Assembly: GCA_004026145.2 (NCBI GenBank)
Contig: CP034990.1
Span: 13,513,947-13,577,946, forward strand
DNA from: Takifugu bimaculatus
Taxonomy: Eukaryota; Chordata; Actinopteri; Tetraodontiformes; Tetraodontidae
Length of the DNA: 64,000 nt
Direction of reading: 5' to 3'
Shown here piece after piece: positions 29,301-43,800 of the stretch. The notes beneath the pieces were generated by a model. That model was not told the origin of the DNA. It made no database searches and was given only the letters and a program-made list of their open reading frames with translations. The position numbers were made by a program, and so were the translations under genes. Each line of letters opens with the position of its first letter. The stretch's first letter is position 1.

Positions 29301-32300
29301 TGAGTAAAGCAGAACCAAAGCTGACAAAAGGCTGCAGACGAGGCTCTATAAACTGAAGAGTCAGCCAGAGACCAGAGCGTCGGTGCGGGTGGACCCATTG
29401 TGCTAATGTGCTAAATGCCTGAAAAAGAACTAACTCCTCCTCGCAGTTATGTACAAAATGTCAAAGCAACCTTAAGAGAGTTAAACAGAGATGATATCTG
29501 CAAGAAATTTGTAATACCAACAAACTCAAATATTGAAACTGTATCCTTTCAACCCAGGAAGTAATGATTTCCTCCTGGACCGGCGACACTCCAGAGATGG
29601 TGAACGCTGCAGCCCACTTCCATTGTTGTTACTTTGTAAAGACATAAAAGCGGAGAAGATTCTATGCAAAAATATATCTTGATCTTTTATTGTCGTCCCA
29701 CACTGTTATAAATCAAGACACCCTTCAGTTTATATCGAAGAGAAAGATAAAGACGGTAACTTTAAAGGAGTAATGCTGTCATTCTGATGTATGGCATCGG
29801 TGCTGCTGAAGAGGGGGAAAAAAATCTTTAATATGAATCTGTGTGATATAAAATGTAACTGGAACATTCTTAACCAACAAAGGCGAGAGAGTTTCAGCTG
29901 AGTTCCAGTAGGATGAGCACTAAAAAACAAGATTAAAAACATGTTCGCATGTTCGCTGCCGCCGGCACAGCGAAGCATCACTCTTATTCCCTGTTCAAAT
30001 CAGGAGGTGAGAATAGGCTGCTAAAAGGTGCCTCCCTCCAGCCAGGCTGCACCCTGACCAAATAAAAGCCCGGGCCCACTTCAGGGAATATGGTGTGCTC
30101 CATCATGTGCTAGCAGGGTCACGGCCGGGCCAGTATGTAATGTTGTGAGCATGTGAACATGTCACGATGAGGTTGGGGGCGGGGGGTGGTTCACAGTTCA
30201 CCTCTGCATCGACAGCAGTGTGAAAATATAGAACATGACAGTTGAACAGGCTGTGGGGTCACATGAAAAACACTGACAGGAGATGCAAGCTTAGCGTTAG
30301 CGTGTTGAAACCCAACTCTGAGAGAACTGACCTGTCGTCGTTGTCTTCCAACAAAATATTATGTATAAAAGCTGTGTTCTTCAATTGCTGGACACATGTC
30401 ACCAAGCGTAAGAGAATTATCTTTTATTCCGTGCTAAAATGTGGTTTTATCCCTTCCTTTTAAGGAAAAAAAATCCAGAACACCCATTTATTCGCAGCAG
30501 TAGCTATCACAAAATATCATATTTTAACTGTTTTAGCTGGTGACGTTTGCTGTTGGCTAAGTGTTGCCGATTAAACAAATTTGTCTATATTGGGTAATTG
30601 AAAGTGTTCTGGTCGTGTTTGTAAATGTCTGATTGTGGAAAAAAAAAAATCAGAAGCTTTGGCGGTTGAAAATTAATCATATGTTAATCGCATTACATCC
30701 CAACAAGTTTGCCTCGTAGCAAAATAGATTGAAATTCAAATCTGCAGCTCTAAAATGTGCGCTCGGCATCTTAATAAAAGGGCCACGCGCTAATATCCCG
30801 TTTGTGTGAATGTTTGTGAATGTGGCCCGGCCGCCCCAGGGTGCTGAGCAGAGGAATTATGGCATAAATTGGTGGCGAGGAGCTGAACTCATGTTGCATC
30901 AAACCGTTTGTGTGTGGCGGCGGCGCCGTTGATCGTGGCGGGCGTTGTGTGGCCGTGCACAAGCGCAGGCTGAGCTCAGGTTTACTCGAGCGTGGTGAAA
31001 GCCTTTGGCTGCCTTATAAATGCTCCGTCTAAGTGCTAAGTGAAAAATATTCCGAGTGCTCCTGTTGTGCAGAGAAGTATGAAAATAGCCTCCGAACCTA
31101 CGTCAGTGCAGTTTTTTTAAGGTCATTCTTGTCACCCACAGCTGTTTTTAACTGTGTTTTTTCCCTGATTCCTTTCCTACTCCCTGCTTTTTTTAGCATG
31201 TAACACCCCTGTGTCCCAACTCAATCACTTCCAGGATGCTAACCTGACGTTTTTGGCTCTTGTCGGCCCTTTGGATGCTCTAATTGGGAGTCCCACATGG
31301 CAAAAAAAAACCCAACAGAGTTCCCCTCACACCCTGGCCATAGCTGCAGGCATCTGACCTCTTTGAACTCCATCACTATTTTAGCAGCCACCCCTGAAGC
31401 CTACTGGGCCTCCCAGTTTCCATTAGCTAAAAGTAAAAGAGGGAGGAACATCGGTGCTGAGGGCTCCCCCCTGCTCGCTGTGGAAGCTTCACAGTAAGAT
31501 GGAGGAGTGGAGGCAGCTTTATTAGTGCCTGGCTTGATAAGCAGGAGTGTTTGTTAACAGGTCTCCCAGGTCTGCAGAGGTACTGTTTGACCTTCTCACT
31601 CTGGTTACTGGTTCTTCAGCTTTGAAAGTCCACAAACACAGACATGTGTCACAGTAAGCTTTCAATGGAATCAATTACCCCTTTGGAGGGCGGCTTTGTT
31701 ACCCTCGGAAAGGTTAAATTTTGTTCTCGTGCCTCCAGAGTAAAGTCATACAAAGGCGGTGGAAAGCAAAAGGCTTGTTTCCAGTCCCGAGCGCCAGTGG
31801 TTGAAGGCTCCACCACTGGCTGTTTTCATCAGCATGAAAGGTGCTGCCAGCATGAGATGCATGTGATTTGTCAGGGAAGTGGGAATACATATATGCAGCC
31901 GGCTGGGTTGTTTACATTTGTAACATACAGATACGGAGGGGGAAGGAAAATGTCATTAGCATCTTTGCTGCGCCGGAATGTGCTCAATTACCATTTTCAT
32001 TTGTAAACCGAGGTGGTTTTACCTAAGGTATTTGAGATGTGGCTTTCCTCTGGGTCTTTAAGTCTCAGTGGAACCTACCTATATGGCTGCTTCTACCATA
32101 TTTCCCTATGCAAACTGCCTCTGCCCAGTGTTTATCCTGAGAACCCAGAGCAGGGATCGCCACTTTTTATTAAAATCTAATCACTGTAAAGTGTTTTGCT
32201 CGAGGGCCAAGAGTGGATGCAAACACAGACATACCAACACCCTTTCCCCAACATGCCCCTTCTGCTTGTTTACATAGGCATGCGGGGAATTTAAGAATGT

Positions 32301-35300
32301 TGATATTGGATCTGAAAAGCAAGATTAATGTGAAATTGAACAAACTGCCATTTAAGAGGAATTTGCTGCAGGCTTTCAGAGGAGCTGCTCGATTTAAAAA
32401 AAACCAAAAAAAAAAAAAAAACCTTATCCACATGCCTTTGCATGAGCCCCGGAAGTATAGATTTCTCCATCTGCACACTTCATCCAAGGATTTGACCCAC
32501 TCCAGATTACTTTAACTGTGTTTATGGTGGCGTTTGAGGCAGAGATGCTGGTGTTTTGACCCAGCAGTCAGGGCCATTCACATCCTCAGGACCATTGACG
32601 TGTCCCATCTGGACGCCCATCAGCTTCTCTAACGTCCAAACGTTTTGGTTGATCAGAAATTGAAGAGGAGAAAATCCGCCCGTTATTCTGTTTGTCACAG
32701 GTTTAATTACAAATAGCATATTTCTCTCTGGGGTTCTGCTCCATATTTTCAAACATTTTTGTCTGATCACAGTGAACATAACCTAGAAAATGACAAATAG
32801 ACCCTGTGAAGCTGAGGACATTTAAAATTAAAAACCGAAATACAGTTCGTCCCGTCTCGTCTTCTAAACCGCTTGATCCCTTTCGGGGTCACGGGGAGGG
32901 GACACAATGGGCTGAGGCAGGGTCCACCCCTGGATGTGTCGCTAGTTCTTCACAGGGCCCCATATTAGCATTTGTGGGTTTGGTACCCTGCTCAAGGGTA
33001 CTTCGGCAGTGCTCTGAAGGTGTTCCCTTCCCCTACTAGCAGAACATCTTACTTGTTTTTTCTGCACTGGGGCTCGAACCAAGAACCCTCCGCTTCGCCC
33101 AGGTCCCAACAGACAGAGCTGCCGTCACCACCATCAAATACATCTAAGTTAATTATTTCTTCCCAGATTATTTCAGTGATGAAGAACACCTTCGTTTTCT
33201 GGTCTGTTTTGTGCTTAAACTCCATTTGTCTTTTACTTTCTAATCATTTTTACCTGTCTGAAATGTATCTATCAGTCACTGTGCATTTTCCTCTGTGGAT
33301 GAATTTGTCTAGGGCTTATTGCTTTTAAATTGCTTTTATTTGTTGTATTGCTTACGGAGCAGTTTGAGAGTGTTGAGATTTGATTATTTCGTTAGAAATT
33401 GTAGCTGAGATAAAACAGGAGAAAACAAAGATGTGCTGGGTCAGCCCGTTTTCCCTGCGCTCGCTCAGCCTTCCCTCCAACTTTTGCCTTTTGAAATGTC
33501 CTCTTTTTGACTATTGACGCTGCAATAAGAGGCTCATATATCGAGGGCTGTCAGCCTTTCTCGCCTTGCCAGTCTTATCTTGGAGAAAAGCAAAGGGAAA
33601 AGCTGCTTCTTGTTACTCTAAGGAGTCTGCCAGCAGATAGTGCTCTTTTGTCACTGTGTCTCTTCATTATTGTTCTTCTTTGTGAGTCTTAATATTCTTA
33701 GCTGCACTACATGTCCAGATTAGACAGACCTCTATCGTGCTGACTGTTTTAGGTACATTCATTCATTCGTTCTCCATCAGCAAAAGTCGTTAATGGCCCA
33801 ACATCGTTGTGCTGTAGACACAGGTCCTCACTCTAGTCCAGCCTGGCCCGCTGAATTCACATCTGTGTACAAAAACAGCTCCAGTCGGCGTCGTTTAAGC
33901 TGCCCTGCCCGTGCGAGGGTTGTGGCGTTGGCAACAGAAGGTTGCTTGTTGCATGTCTTTCTGATGGTCCTCTGGTGACTTTTATAGAGAAAGATGGATG
34001 CCTTTCCGTATGCGTCTTTGTCTGGATGGTTTTGCGTATCGCACACCCAGATTTATTATGCAGATGTGGAGTAACCTTCCTCGTTAAGACTTAATGCCGG
34101 CCATTCATTACCTCTGGCACAGAGACTAATGGCACTATTAATCAGCTATGAATAGAGCCTGGCGGTGGAAGTGGGAGGCCCGTACCTCCTTACTGTTAAC
34201 AATTCCAGACATGTGTGTACCAGGCAGATTGTGAGAAAGACAACGAAGGCTGAGCAGCATGTCGGCTATCTGCAGCATGCAAGCTGTCGGAAGATGGAAA
34301 CATCTAATGGTTTTATCTCTCCTCCATTTCCTGTCCCACAGTGCAGTTCCCTCCAAGCTTCACTGTCTCTCTTTGCCTGACCTGACACTGATTTCAAGAT
34401 AATTTATTACCCCAAAGCACATTGTTTCTCATTTGCTTGAAAAGAAAGAAACCTACTGCTGCTCATCTCGGTTTCTTTGCGGTCCACACGGGGCAGGGAC
34501 AAACGCTCACGTCAGCTATGGACTGATTAACCACGACCAGCAAGGCGGCGTACAGCTTGAAACATTGATAATTCAATCAGAAATGGCTCGAAAACATGGC
34601 AGACACGCCAAATTGTATCTCCGGAGGAGGGTAATTGACGCGAAGCCGGGGATACAGGTGCTGCCATCATGTTGTAGCGTGGAATCAGTCTGTGTCGAAG
34701 AAGCAGAGCCTAAAGTTACAAGAGAAGAAAGAAAGCTTTCACACAAAAATCTGCTTTTAATGTTTTCTCTCACTGGAACAAGGCTCTCACATAGCTACAA
34801 ATGGGGCTGGATGGAGCTGATGTCATGAAATCTATCTTTCATAAGTTGCAGCTCACCTCCACGATACACTCAAAACAGACTTTGGCCAAACTGGTTCTCT
34901 GCGTTTGTCTGCTCATAACAAGACAAACTTTCGATTTTGTTCTTCCCCCTCGCCTTCCGTTACATGCTGTCTGTTATGCTAGCAGTGGTGCTATTGCTAG
35001 ATCAGCTGACCTGTGTTGCAGTAGTGGCGTACGAGGTTGAGTCCCTCCAGTAAGTGACGCGCGCATACACACACAGAATGCATCGCTCCCCTTTCAAATG
35101 TTCACCACTGACATATTGCAGCTCTGCCGTCCGGTCGCTTTTTCCTCCCTGATGTGCCAGCAAATGGAAATGTCACCCATGCTGTCATCTTTTCCACATG
35201 GTTTGGTTGCACTCACTTGCCAGCAAATGGAAAGCAGATCTCCTCGTGTTTGACCGCAGACTGTTTGTCCAAAAAACTAAAGAGTCAGAAGAAAAAACAA

Positions 35301-37469
35301 GGCAACATTTCTGTGGCTGGGCTGTGTCCCGTAATGGATTTATTTTTTTTTAAAAGTCACCATCTGGTGTGTTTCAGAGAATCAACACTGGGGACTTACT
35401 GATGTGTTAAGAGAGTCTGCTGTTTTGTGTTTAATCCCCTCAACACATGGACAGTTTTCTGGTGTGCACTTTAGACACCAAAAGGTGGTTTTGTCAAACA
35501 ACCCCCCCCCCCCCTTTTTCATTTAAAAGCGGTCCACCTTTGGTTTTAAAGCTGTCACAGAAACACAGACCAATCATTTCAATCACCGATGATTGGCAGG
35601 AAGACTGTCTATGGCGATGAAATGTCTGATGGTGTGTCGCTCCCCCTGCTCCCGCCCAGCATTAGAGAGCTGTGTGTGCATGTGTAGTCCCCCCCCCTCC
35701 TGTATCGTGCTTCTGTCAGCTCTGTGATTGTAGTAGAAGTGTTTTATTTCTGTGGGTTCTTGTCACACCAAAAGTCTTTTTTTGTTACGTTGTTGTTATT
35801 TTGTTTTTTCCTCTTTTTTTGTTTCCTGCCTTTCTTTCGTTTCACTATCATTTCCATTTCAACTCCTTTTCCTCCTCCCGGACACCTCTGCGTGTCCCCC
35901 CCCACCCCCCACCCCCCCCACCCTATGTCCCTATCTCCCAATCCCACCCTCCTTCCTCCTTCTCTCTTCCTCCCGACCCGAAGACGTAGCCCTCCCTTCT
36001 CCCCCTCTCCCCTCACTGACTCCTAACACTACTGACCATGTAACGCCAGGCTCCGGAGCCGTAGCCAACGCAGCGGGGCCCACCCCCTCTGCCCCCAGAG
36101 ATGTCGTGGCTTCGCTGGTCTCCACCCGGTTCATCAAACTGACCTGGCGCCCGCCGGCGGAACCTCATGGAGATGAATTAACCTACTCTGTGTTCTACAG
36201 CCAGGAGGGCACCAGCAGGTAGACAGACTGAGCTGTGCTGCAGTGCTGCCAGGAGGGTGCTAGTCCACACTCTTGCAGGACTCAGCAGGGCTCTAACACG
36301 CATAAATGCCTCTAGAAGACCACTCTAAGAGTCTCTCGTTAAAGCAGTACCAGCGGACTGCCATTCCATTGAAGGTTTTTAATTAAAACACTTCACACAC
36401 AATCACTTACAAAGAATAAAGGAAAAATCTGAATATAGGCAGGATCGTCTCATATGTACATTTTGTTTGAGCAAAACAAAGAAATGGAAGAATTCTTCAC
36501 ATCTTCAGCCTTTTTTACCATTTCAAAGTCAACCAGCTTCAGGCTTTTTTAAGAAACATCCTCTTACAGAAATGTTATACTCTGTTGGAGCTATGTTTAC
36601 TGTATATCATATCTCTATATATGTAGTGATGTATATCTATATATAGAAAAAAGATGATGCTCAGTTTGTCCAACTACCTTCTACAGAGGCCTGCCAGTAG
36701 GCTCATCATGAGTCAGATGCTAGCACTTCATCAGCAGCCATTCACACATCCTGCATTAGGACACAAATACAAACATGGGATGTGGCAAATGTCACATAAT
36801 GCATAAAACCTATTTGGTAAACAATGTGTGAGTGTACTTTGCCTCCGTTTCATTAGTCTAAACAACCGGTGAGCTCATTCTGAAAATTCCTCCCCACCTG
36901 TGTGTCCACATCAGAGAGCGAGTAGTGAATACCAGCCGCCCAGGAGAGATGCAAGTCACCATCCAGAACCTGATGCCAGACACCAAATACCGCTTCAGGG
37001 TCGTTGCCCACAATAGCAACGGGCAGGGAGAGAGCTCCGCAGCAGCGAGGGTGGCCACCCAGGCTGAAGGTACAGACCACGCGCACAAACGCTCATTCAT
37101 ACGTGTTCAGTAAACAGGACACACACATCAAGGCGAGCTCCCGCCAGTGTGTTGGAAACATGCAGGAGGTGGCACAGCGAAGCAAACAGGATGCGCGCAG
37201 AAGAAGCACATGACACACACAGAATCTGCAAATACACAACCGCACAGGCAAATATTCACTCACACAGCTCACTTCAAATACTGGATCAGCCTCCCACCTC
37301 TGCCCTCCACACAGACACATACAAACACAAACACACACACACACAGGAGGCTGGTTAATGCTGGGCTTTAAGTCAGACCACCCAACATTAGAGAAGAGCA
37401 GCATTTCCCTCTTATAAGCCACTTCTTGTTAAATCCCCGACATCCATTATAAAACCTTCTGGTGTCTGT

Positions 37470-37534
<65 letters not shown>

Positions 37535-37825
37535 GCTTTGAGCTGTAGCTTCCTGAGTTGAAATATTAAGTTTTCCCATTTTGTATTTAGTCGTCCTAAA
37601 TTGCTGCAAAAATGTATTTTAGTTAGCACATACACATTTTTGTATCAACTATGTTCTTTGCTGTGTATTTTGGTGTATTTCACCCACTTTTGGAAATGGT
37701 TCTGAGGGGGTTCCCCAGCATTCTGGGTTCGTCCCTCACCTCCAGACTCGTCTACATCACTCAGTCGGTGTCACTTTTGTAGGTCAGCTGCCGTTTCTCC
37801 GCCTGTCTCCTTGGTTGGAGGGCAG

Positions 37826-37861
<36 letters not shown>

Positions 37862-40800
37862 TCACACGCCTCGGAGCCTGCCAGCAGGCGCGTAGCCACC
37901 CATGGGGTTTAACAGCAAGGGTGGGCTGTGTTTGTGCTGTAGATCTGTGAATGTGTGTTTGCACATTCGGTGTGAAAACAAGCTGCACTTTTGAAGCTTA
38001 AACTGTTGACCTGCATCATGGTGGCAGGTATGTGAACAGAAAGCTGTGCTTGTATCACCTCTCCTCAGAGAGCTGATTATTGCACCAGCTCAAATACAAG
38101 GAAAATTTAAACTAGCACCCGTGCACGCTTACAAATGACAGCCTGCTGGGAGCTACACCTGCAGCTAATGCACACAAGCTCTTCTGTAACCATTATAGTC
38201 AAACCCACTGGCAGCATTCATACACACTGTGCTCGAACACAAGGAGGGAATCTCAGCTCTTGTAAAACATTCCTTATTCATGCAAACAATCGCAGCCCTG
38301 ATTCTTTATGTGGCTCCATTTTCTTACACAAAGTAGAGCTGAAATTTCAGAATAACAGTGTAGAAAGAGCATTAACGGCAGTCTGCATTCTCTGAAGTAA
38401 TGAGACAAGGTCACATAATCTTATATGTTCACTTGATGCCTATTCTCATTACAGTTTTACAAATTGGTACATCTTCATAACACTAATCTAATCCAAACAT
38501 TTCTGTTTCTGTGACAAAAATGGGGCTTCCTGGGTGATTTTTTTTATGGAGCCGATCACATGGGCAGAAATATATTTAGCTCTGTATCTTGACTGAAGTG
38601 TGCGATTAAACAGCCAACTGGATGTTAGCTGGAGGCTGACGAGTGTGGAGCTGTATGAAGCACAGTGATGTTTCTATTGAGGCGAAACATTCAGCCTGTT
38701 TGTCATGGGAATACCAAGAAAGTCAACATGGCCGCCAGCCCAGCCTAGAAGGGACAGATGGGTCTCCACGGCCCTCACGCACGTGGAGAATACCTTTGAT
38801 GTAGCCAAGAGTGGATGTTTGGCAGCAGTCAGTGCACATTGCTGATTGAGTTCCTCCCTGTACAGCTGTAATGCGATATCCTCAAAACTATTGAAGGTCG
38901 ATGTTTGTTAATCTATTCCTCATTTTGTTTGGCTTTTTGTTCTTTTTTTAGTCCAAGTTCCAGGCCCGGCTCCTAACCTGCAGGCGGTGTCAAACACACC
39001 AACCTCTGTGGCTCTGAGCTGGGATAAACCCCTCACTGGCAACGGAGACATCGTCACTTACAAGTTGTACTACACAGACAAAAGCGTCGGCAACGAGCAG
39101 GTAGGACGTTGGCTGACTCATCCTTTAAAGACCAGGTAGATGTTATCACACGTTGACATCTCTGATCTCTTCGGATGATGAAAGGAAGGCAATGGAAACC
39201 GGGCACGCTGACAGCCTGCCCACATCCACAGAAGGCTTTTTTGTCTTTCCTGATACAATAACTATATTCTGTTATCCTAGCAAATGATCTCCAATCTGTA
39301 TTTCTGAGGTGACTGTCATGAAACAGGCTCAAATGCTCAGTTTCTGAGCAGGAACGGGCCCTTTCTCTGTGGAGTTTGATAAGTCCGAAAGGTGTGCACG
39401 TCCATTTGTTACTGTGGTTGCCTGCAGGCATGGATGTGTGTGTAGGGGGCCTGTAATCAGCAGGCAGCTCAGGGTGTGAAAACCTAGTAATCTTCAGCCT
39501 GTGACTGATGATGGTTGGAAAACTCTCCTGCCTTTCGAAAATATCCGCGTGTATTATGTCATTAATTACGGTCATGTGATTCAACGTCTTACAGTAAGTG
39601 ATTCTACATCGTGTGTAATTCAGGCGACACCTGCAGGCTTCATGAGCTGCTGTGGAAAGAACACGATGGCTTCGGCTTTTGGAGATTTGGGATGAGCTGA
39701 AGACGTCCTGTCACTTAGCCAAAAATCCTCTTCAGGGTGGTTTTCTTTTCAGTCCCACTGGTGCATCTTTCAGAGCAGCATTGTTCCGCGCGGCAGCAAA
39801 GGAGAGCCAGGTTTGATCAGTTTTTCTGCAGGTCCAGGAATTGGCTGAGATATCGAGCGAGCGGCATCAGCACAGCACAAGGCCAGCGAGGCATTAAAAA
39901 CCCTTTAATATGATAATGGATGAAACATCATCCGCAGTTGGAGTAATAATGCTTCAACGCCTCTGATAAAGACAGTCGCTGATGAGGTCTGAAAAAGGAG
40001 GGGTGTGAAGAATGAAAGGAGAGGTGAAAGGAGGAGAGCTATAGTTAGAAAGGCACCAGTGCTGAAAGAACATGAAGTATTAAAGAGCAGCTGGATGTCG
40101 TCCACATTCCCTGCTTCATCTGCAAGGATGAGGTGTTGACAGGTGACCGTCTGATCTGAGGTCAGAGGTTGTTGGTGGGCGGAGCTGGAAGCACGATTAG
40201 ATTTCCACCAGGTCGCAGCCTTTTCCTCATAATGTCACCAGCAAAGTTATGAACGGAAATGTGACTAGACTGACAGATTGATTAGAAAATATTCCCGCTG
40301 TTTAAGTGGCAGTCAACGTTGAAAGTGACAGCTAAAGAATTAAACACATTGAAGAGTATGTTTTTTTCCTCCGTCCCTCATTCAGGACGTTGACGTGGAC
40401 GGCCAGTCGTACACCATGACCGGTCTAAGGAAGAACACGGAATACAACTTCCGTGTTGTGGCCAACAACAAGCACGGTCCAGGCGTCTCCACGGATGACA
40501 TCACGGTCCGCACGCTGTCTGATGGTCTGTTGGTGCTGATTGAGACTTTTGCACTTCCAGTTATCAAAAATGTTCAAAAAGAGGAAGACGTCTGTTATCT
40601 TTCCTTCACAGTGCCCAGCGCTCCTCCTCAGAACCTCACGCTGGAGGTCCAGAACTCGAAGGTAAGACGTCCGACTTCTCCTCAGACTCGCCCGAAACTT
40701 AGCTGGATTTTTGCTGCGGTCATGTGGAGGACTGAAAAGCTTCTCTTCCTCTCGAACAACAAACGCTAAACTAGGCTGCATGTGGTGTAAATGTTTGCTC

Positions 40801-43800
40801 GACAGCGGTTCACCGAATCCACAAACAGCCGCTCACACACAGATAAATAAATGCCCAGCCCACAGTCCAGTAGCTGTTGTTTTTCAGTTTGGTGATCGGC
40901 CTGTAGGCCCCAGCCTGTTAGGAGAGCACGTGAACCCTCATCGATCCTCTCATCAGCAGGAGACTCGCCTGTCAGAATGCTTTATCATCACTATCACTCT
41001 CCATTTCTAGGTTTTCTGGCCTGTAGCTCAAATATAAATGGGTACCCCAAAAAAATGACTTGGGGGACATCAGCACACTCAAAGTAAGATTTATGAAGAT
41101 CAACACTCAGAGGATCCGAAGAATGATTGATTGATTTTGGATGACTTAGATTTTCTCCCAAAGTGAAACTAGGATGAGATGGAATTTTGCTTATTAACAA
41201 ATTGTTTGAAAATAACATTTTATCAAGATCCAATGAATCATCGTTGTTGGCCTCAGCAAAAGAGATTTCTTGGAATGAAAATGTTTGATTAGATAAGGTG
41301 TGTTGGAGGTGGCTGCAGGACTCACAAGTGATTAAAAGGGGAAAGCGCTCTCCACTGCCTCTCTGTTTAGCCATTTGATCTTCAAGCAGACAGCCGTTGG
41401 CCTCTTTATTGTACATACGTCCATCCAAATGATGAATTAAGTTCGATAAATGTGCTACTCGCTCAGCACATGTGAGACGGCCAGCGCAGAGAGCAGCGGA
41501 GGGGAGAAGATACGGAAAACCTCGGGGCGCGTGCATCGACTACAAAAGCAGCGGCTGGTGCTTTTAGCCTTTTTGCTGGTCGATGCCAGAGTGAGAGAGA
41601 ACTGTCAAAGCACACTGGCTAGTAAAAACCCATGGTAGACAATCCTATCACACACTCCCAGCTTGAGTGAGGACTGACCACCCATGCTGAGGGATACTCG
41701 GCAGAGATTTGTGGAGAAAAAACACGAACGCTAACACTGACGACAGCAGCTCGCGCGAAATTGTCCCTCCTCAATTAGACCCAGACAAAGCAAAATAAAT
41801 GGGTGAGGCAAACATCTGGCTTCTTTTATTGGAATTACTCATCTAATTTTTCTTTGTCTTTGTAGTTACTGCGTTTAATTTTGTATCTAAACAGCAATTA
41901 AGCCAATTAATCTGCTGCAAGTGTATAGGTCTGGAGAATTTATATGGTGAAGTAATTTGCGTTGCCAAATGGAGCTGGAGAAACATCTAATTAACATGCA
42001 TTCCACATTCACCCGCCCCGTTGGTGTCTGTCAAACAAAACGCCTAAATCCCAGTCTGAAAATTATATTTCCATGATCTTATTTGCCACTTTTTCCACAT
42101 TTTGGCACCTGCCATCTCACCTTCCCCTGCGATTTCCTTCTAAAGTCAATTAAACAGGTTTGGTTGATGAAGGAGAACAGGAAGAAGAATAGGGGCCTGC
42201 ATATCGCGTCTGGACGGTGGTGTAATAAGAACAGCGGAATAATTGAACGCTCTCCACACAAATTTAATTTGTGCAATTCCCTCGACTCATCTGGGGAGGA
42301 GCGTTTCTACAGTATGCCCTCTACATGTTTTCAGGCTTCTGTGCATCAGGGAGACAGTGGGGAAGCGTTAATTAACTGCTCTCCCACGCTGGGCTACCTG
42401 CCTGGTTTCTATTTAAATACACGTGCATGCGCACACACGGCCGGGTGTAAATAAGCTGGTGCAATTCCTCCTGGGCCTGTCAGTGAAGTCCTTCATTTGG
42501 ATGTTTCAGCTGTAGCTACATGAATTTCTTCCTATATATAAAGAAAAGAAAATACAAAGAAATATGGCACTCATCTACAGTATCTATCGATCCATTGATC
42601 TATCCATTGATCCATAGATCTATCCATTGCCTTGCCAGTTATGGTGGGCATAAGAAACATGGATATTCATGCATTTCTTCTTGATAGATTCAAAACATCC
42701 AGCTCTCACAACCATGCACATTACGGGAATAAAAACGTTAGCTTGTGTTAGCATTCGGCTAACTATGACGTATCATTGGACAGCCCTAAACAACAGTTTG
42801 AGGGGATTTTGCCTTAGTCAGACCGGACTATGAGGTGTTGCTAGTGCCAGCTATATTCTACTCTATAAAGGCAGCTGGAACACAGACGTGTGGACACACT
42901 TAGCTCTTATAGTAGACAGTTTGTTACCAGTTTCTTGAGAGAGTTGTCATGGGCGCTTTAACTCCCTCTGTGTGCACATAACTTTGGATGCCTTTACCAA
43001 GTGTGAGAGCATTTTACACTGTTTACGTATTTAACTTGGTAGGAAATGCTGGAGGGGGTGTGATGCTTTTGCTGTACTGAGTTGTCAGGAGAAGGTGTGA
43101 TGCTACTGGTTCAGTCGGGAGGACTACACCTTTACGGCTGAAGGCCCAAAACAGATGGTTCCACATATGTTAATCTATATTTCTTCTTTGTTTTCCTTCA
43201 GAGCATTATGCTCCGGTGGCAGCCCCCACCCCCGAACAGCCAAAACGGAGAGATCATCAACTACAAGATCAAATACCGGAAAGGATCACGAAGGAGTGAA
43301 ACCAGCGACTCCACCTCCGGCACCCAGCTTTTCAAGCTCATCAGTGGTAATGGAGACTGACTCAGCCCTTAGCTCACAGCTAGCAGCCAGAGTCTAAAAA
43401 AGGCCTGATGTGTTGAGAACACCGTGTTTGAATGTGTTGGGCTCCCAGTGCATTTTTCACATGCAGCCTCCCACCTCGAGTTCACGTCTGATTATCCGCA
43501 TCTGGCTCCAGCAGAGATTGACAGTCACAGTTCACCTGTGACTGCGAAATGCATTTAAAATTCACCTTGAGTCAACACTTTTTATTCAGCTCTTTCTGTG
43601 TGTTGGCAGCCCACTCCCCAAAAAGTCTACACACTCGCTCCACTCTTGTGATTACACATATCGGTATTTTACCCTAATTAAAGTTGTTGTTTTTTAATGT
43701 ATTCGCTAAACTCGTGCAAATCTAGTTGGAGAGACAGACTCATTAGGTTGTTCTGCAGCATCACATTTACACACGAACTTAAGAGAGCTGAAAGTATTTC

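Larger units (their letters stand above)
24941..36049 (+). other. neo1: neo1 intron (11.1 kb) between Ig4 and FN1
   Basis: This is the largest complete neo1 intron in the window. It contains a G-rich tract (30171-30189), a percomorph dispersed repeat (about 32845-33135), a 16-bp direct repeat (35155-35170 and 35218-35233) and a long C/T-rich tract before the acceptor. The longest open frame (25065-25610, - strand, 181 codons) has no recognisable domain and is taken as chance. Confidence 0.8.
37070..38951 (+). other. neo1: neo1 intron rich in CA/TG repeats
   Basis: This 1.9-kb intron contains a TG microsatellite (37462-37532), CA runs at 37329-37344 and 37827-37866, and no recognisable gene. 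Confidence 0.85.

Noticed and set aside
33061..33135. Possible tRNA gene from GGGGCTCGAACC-like sequence
   Set aside because: No cloverleaf forms; it belongs to the dispersed repeat.
39054..39584. 176-codon - strand frame
   Set aside because: Overlaps a neo1 exon boundary and has no family resemblance.
40994..41536. 180-codon - strand frame
   Set aside because: No domain or signal; not supported as a gene.
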